DNA of 64,000 bases from JANMDS01 sp031430575 (GTDB taxonomy: Bacteria > Pseudomonadota > Gammaproteobacteria > Burkholderiales > Casimicrobiaceae): NCBI GenBank assembly GCA_031430575.1, contig JANPBT010000037.1:156921-220920 (forward strand), written 5' to 3'. The notes under the pieces were generated by a model, which saw only the letters and a list, made by a program, of their open reading frames with translations, was not told the origin of the DNA and did not search any database. Positions 62,531-64,000 of this stretch are shown piece by piece (position 1 is the stretch's first letter; every line of letters begins with the position of its first letter). The position numbers and the translations under genes were made by a program.

Positions 62531-63817
62531 ATGGATGCATTCGTATTGCTGGGTAGTTTCGCTGTGCTCATTGTGATCGGCGTGCCGGTTGCCTATTCCC
62601 TCGGTATCGCCGCGGTGATCGGCGCATTGTGGATGGACATTCCCATCGACGCGATCATGATTCAGATTGCGGCGGGGGTAAACAAATTTTCCCTGCTCGC
62701 GATTCCGTTTTTTGTGCTTGCTGGTGCGATCATGGCCGAGGGCGGCATGTCGCGGCGCTTGGTGGCATTTGCAAGTGTCTTGGTCGGGTTCATTCGCGGC
62801 GGATTGTCGCTCGTAAATATTCTGGCTTCTACGTTTTTCGGCGCAATTTCGGGCTCCTCGGTGGCGGATACGGCCTCGATTGGCTCTGTACTCATCCCCG
62901 AAATGGAGAAAAAAGGCTACCCGCGTGATTTTTCTACCGCAGTTACGGTGAGCGGTTCGGTGCAAGCAATTTTGATTCCGCCCAGCCACAATGCCGTGCT
63001 CTATTCGCTCGCCACAGGCGGTAGCGTTTCCATTTCGGCGCTCTTTATTGCGGGTGTATTCCCAGGCTTATTGCTGGGCTTCTCGCTCATTTGTTTATGC
63101 CTTTACATCGCGAAAAAGCGCGACTTTCCAAAAGGCGAAGTCATTCCATTTAAACAAGCCATCAAACTCTCACTTGAAGCGCTCTGGGGCTTGACCACGA
63201 TGGTAATTATTTTGGGCGGTATCTTAACGGGCGTATTCACCGCAACCGAATCCGCGGCCATTGCGGTGATCTGGGCGTTTTTCGTCACCATGTTTATCTA
63301 TCGTGATTACAAGTGGCGTGATCTGCCTAAGCTCGTACACCGTGTAGTTAAAACGGTGAGCATTGTGATGATTTTGATTGGCTTCGCTGCCGCCTTTGGC
63401 TATATGCTCACGCTCATGCAAGTGCCACAGCGCATCACGGAGGGTCTCTCTTCGCTTTCAGATAACAAATACGTGATCTTGCTCGCGATCAATATATTGT
63501 TGCTCGCGCTGGGTACCTTGATGGACATGGCGCCACTCATTCTGATCTTAACGCCGATGCTCATGCCGATTGTGAAAACGATGGGCATTGATCCGGTGCA
63601 CTTTGGGATGATCATGATGGTGAATTTGAGTATCGGTCTGCTCACCCCGCCAGTGGGTGCGCTATTGTTTGTGGGCAGTGCCGTTGGGAAAGTGTCCGTT
63701 GAAAAATTAGTGCGTGCACTCTTTCCTTTTTTCGGCGTGTTGTTGTTTGTGCTGGCGGTGGTCACCTACGTCCCCGCGGTCTCCTTATGGTTGCCGGGCG
63801 TGATGTTGGGGAAGTAA
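62531..63817 (+). CDS. TRAP transporter large permease (DctM)
   Basis: A 428-residue protein with about 12 helices, the channel subunit driven by a sodium or proton gradient. Family marks: FFVLAGAIMAEGGMSRRLV, FFGAISGSSVADTASIGSVLIPEM, and GLLTPPVGALLFVGSA. Normal length. An IS-like element begins about 45 bp after it. Confidence 0.94.
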   Translation: MDAFVLLGSFAVLIVIGVPVAYSLGIAAVIGALWMDIPIDAIMIQIAAGVNKFSLLAIPFFVLAGAIMAEGGMSRRLVAFASVLVGFIRGGLSLVNILASTFFGAISGSSVADTASIGSVLIPEMEKKGYPRDFSTAVTVSGSVQAILIPPSHNAVLYSLATGGSVSISALFIAGVFPGLLLGFSLICLCLYIAKKRDFPKGEVIPFKQAIKLSLEALWGLTTMVIILGGILTGVFTATESAAIAVIWAFFVTMFIYRDYKWRDLPKLVHRVVKTVSIVMILIGFAAAFGYMLTLMQVPQRITEGLSSLSDNKYVILLAINILLLALGTLMDMAPLILILTPMLMPIVKTMGIDPVHFGMIMMVNLSIGLLTPPVGALLFVGSAVGKVSVEKLVRALFPFFGVLLFVLAVVTYVPAVSLWLPGVMLGK

Positions 63818-63818
63818 A

Positions 63819-63843
63819 TTGCGGCGCAATACCTGCGGCGCAA
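63819..63843 (+). repeat. Two tandem variant copies of the repeat after dctM
   Basis: TTGCGGCGCAA (63819-63829) and CTGCGGCGCAA (63833-63843) lie in the same orientation 3 bp apart, each with one or two changes. They sit immediately before the start of the insertion-sequence-like stretch. Confidence 0.6.
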
Positions 63844-63861
63844 AACAGGCTTGTTTTAGAG

Positions 63862-64000
63862 TGATCCTGCCCCGATTCCACGTACACCAAATGTTGGATA
63901 ATTTTGGGTATGAAAGGAATATAGAAGATGGCAAGGAAAAAAGGGATAGCGAATCGGCGGTATACCGCTGAGTTCAAGGCGCAGGCAATGGCGTTGGGAA
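63862..64000 (+). mobile_element. Left end of a probable IS3-family insertion sequence (cut by window)
   Basis: A TG-starting end, TGATCCTGCCCCGATTCC, at 63862 looks like a terminal inverted repeat and is followed 66 bp later by a transposase start. The right end lies outside the window, so the family assignment rests on the first 24 residues of the transposase. Confidence 0.55.
63928..64000 (+). CDS. Transposase OrfA, IS3/IS911-like (partial)
   Basis: ATG at 63928; visible residues MARKKGIANRRYTAEFKAQA and then MALG. The R-R-Y-T-x-E-F-K start is typical of the helix-turn-helix OrfA of IS3 elements. The rest lies outside the window. Confidence 0.65.
   Translation, partial: MARKKGIANRRYTAEFKAQAMALG

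Noticed and set aside
724..63843. Dispersed repeats as a CRISPR array
   Set aside because: Copies are hundreds to thousands of bases apart, in both orientations, with no regular spacers and no cas genes.
1..64000. rRNA or tRNA genes
   Set aside because: I looked through the intergenic gaps for cloverleaf-like stretches and saw none; all gaps are short or filled by repeats and regulatory palindromes.

Overview
The window reads as chromosomal DNA of a betaproteobacterium, most likely order Burkholderiales. Supporting signs are the divergent apaG / rpe-gph-trp arrangement, PilMNOPQ followed by aroK-aroB-gltBD, a 'Bug'-type periplasmic receptor, a DctPQM TRAP transporter and a betaproteobacterial RibB with a degenerate RibA-like tail. 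I saw no rRNA, tRNA or CRISPR array. Genus cannot be read from the sequence. Layout: 1-2.6 kb holds a MOSC protein (cut by the window edge), a thiol-dioxygenase-like cupin, a tiny membrane protein, apaG and rpe. 2.7-8.9 kb is gph followed by a tryptophan operon (Trp-rich leader peptide, trpE, ltaE, trpG, trpD, a small ABM-fold protein, trpC). 8.9-17.2 kb holds a conserved unknown, penicillin-binding protein 1A and, divergently, pilMNOPQ. 17.3-27 kb is aroK, aroB, a surface lipoprotein on the opposite strand, and gltB-gltD. 27.2-31.1 kb is a GlcG/HbpS-like protein and a Fur-type iron locus (PiuC-like hydroxylase and TonB siderophore receptor). 31.2-35.5 kb is a D-amino-acid dehydrogenase-like flavoprotein, ribB, a YefM-YoeB toxin-antitoxin pair and a Fic protein. 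35.5-46.1 kb is icmF, a Bug receptor, and the four-gene ligase-associated DNA repair cassette (exonuclease, ATP-dependent ligase, Lhr-like helicase, PdeM). 46.1-55.2 kb is a DUF885 protein and a sucrose-type utilisation locus (TonB receptor, amylosucrase, MFS sugar transporter, LacI regulator, with a LacI-type operator). 55.3-58.7 kb is a MoaD/ThiS protein, an unknown small protein, panC and a LytS/LytTR two-component pair. 59-63.8 kb is a uronate locus (FadR-type regulator, uronate dehydrogenase, TRAP transporter). The window ends inside a probable IS3-family insertion sequence. The outstanding signal is a short dispersed semi-palindromic repeat, AATACCTGCGGCGCAGATT, whose 11-bp core CTGCGGCGCAG occurs about 40 times exactly on both strands (24 plus, 16 minus), with at least ten one-mismatch copies. 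About two thirds lie inside genes, in frame, where they encode recurring short peptides (IPAAQI, SAPQV, CAAGI, and rarely YLRR or TCGA) in otherwise unrelated proteins. Others sit as inverted pairs with 17-21 bp arms between convergent genes, like bidirectional terminators. Copies are densest in the DNA repair cassette and absent from the toxin-antitoxin/Fic region and both TonB receptor genes. This pattern resembles DNA uptake sequences of Neisseriaceae and Pasteurellaceae, and I propose it as a candidate uptake-sequence-like system; function is inference.
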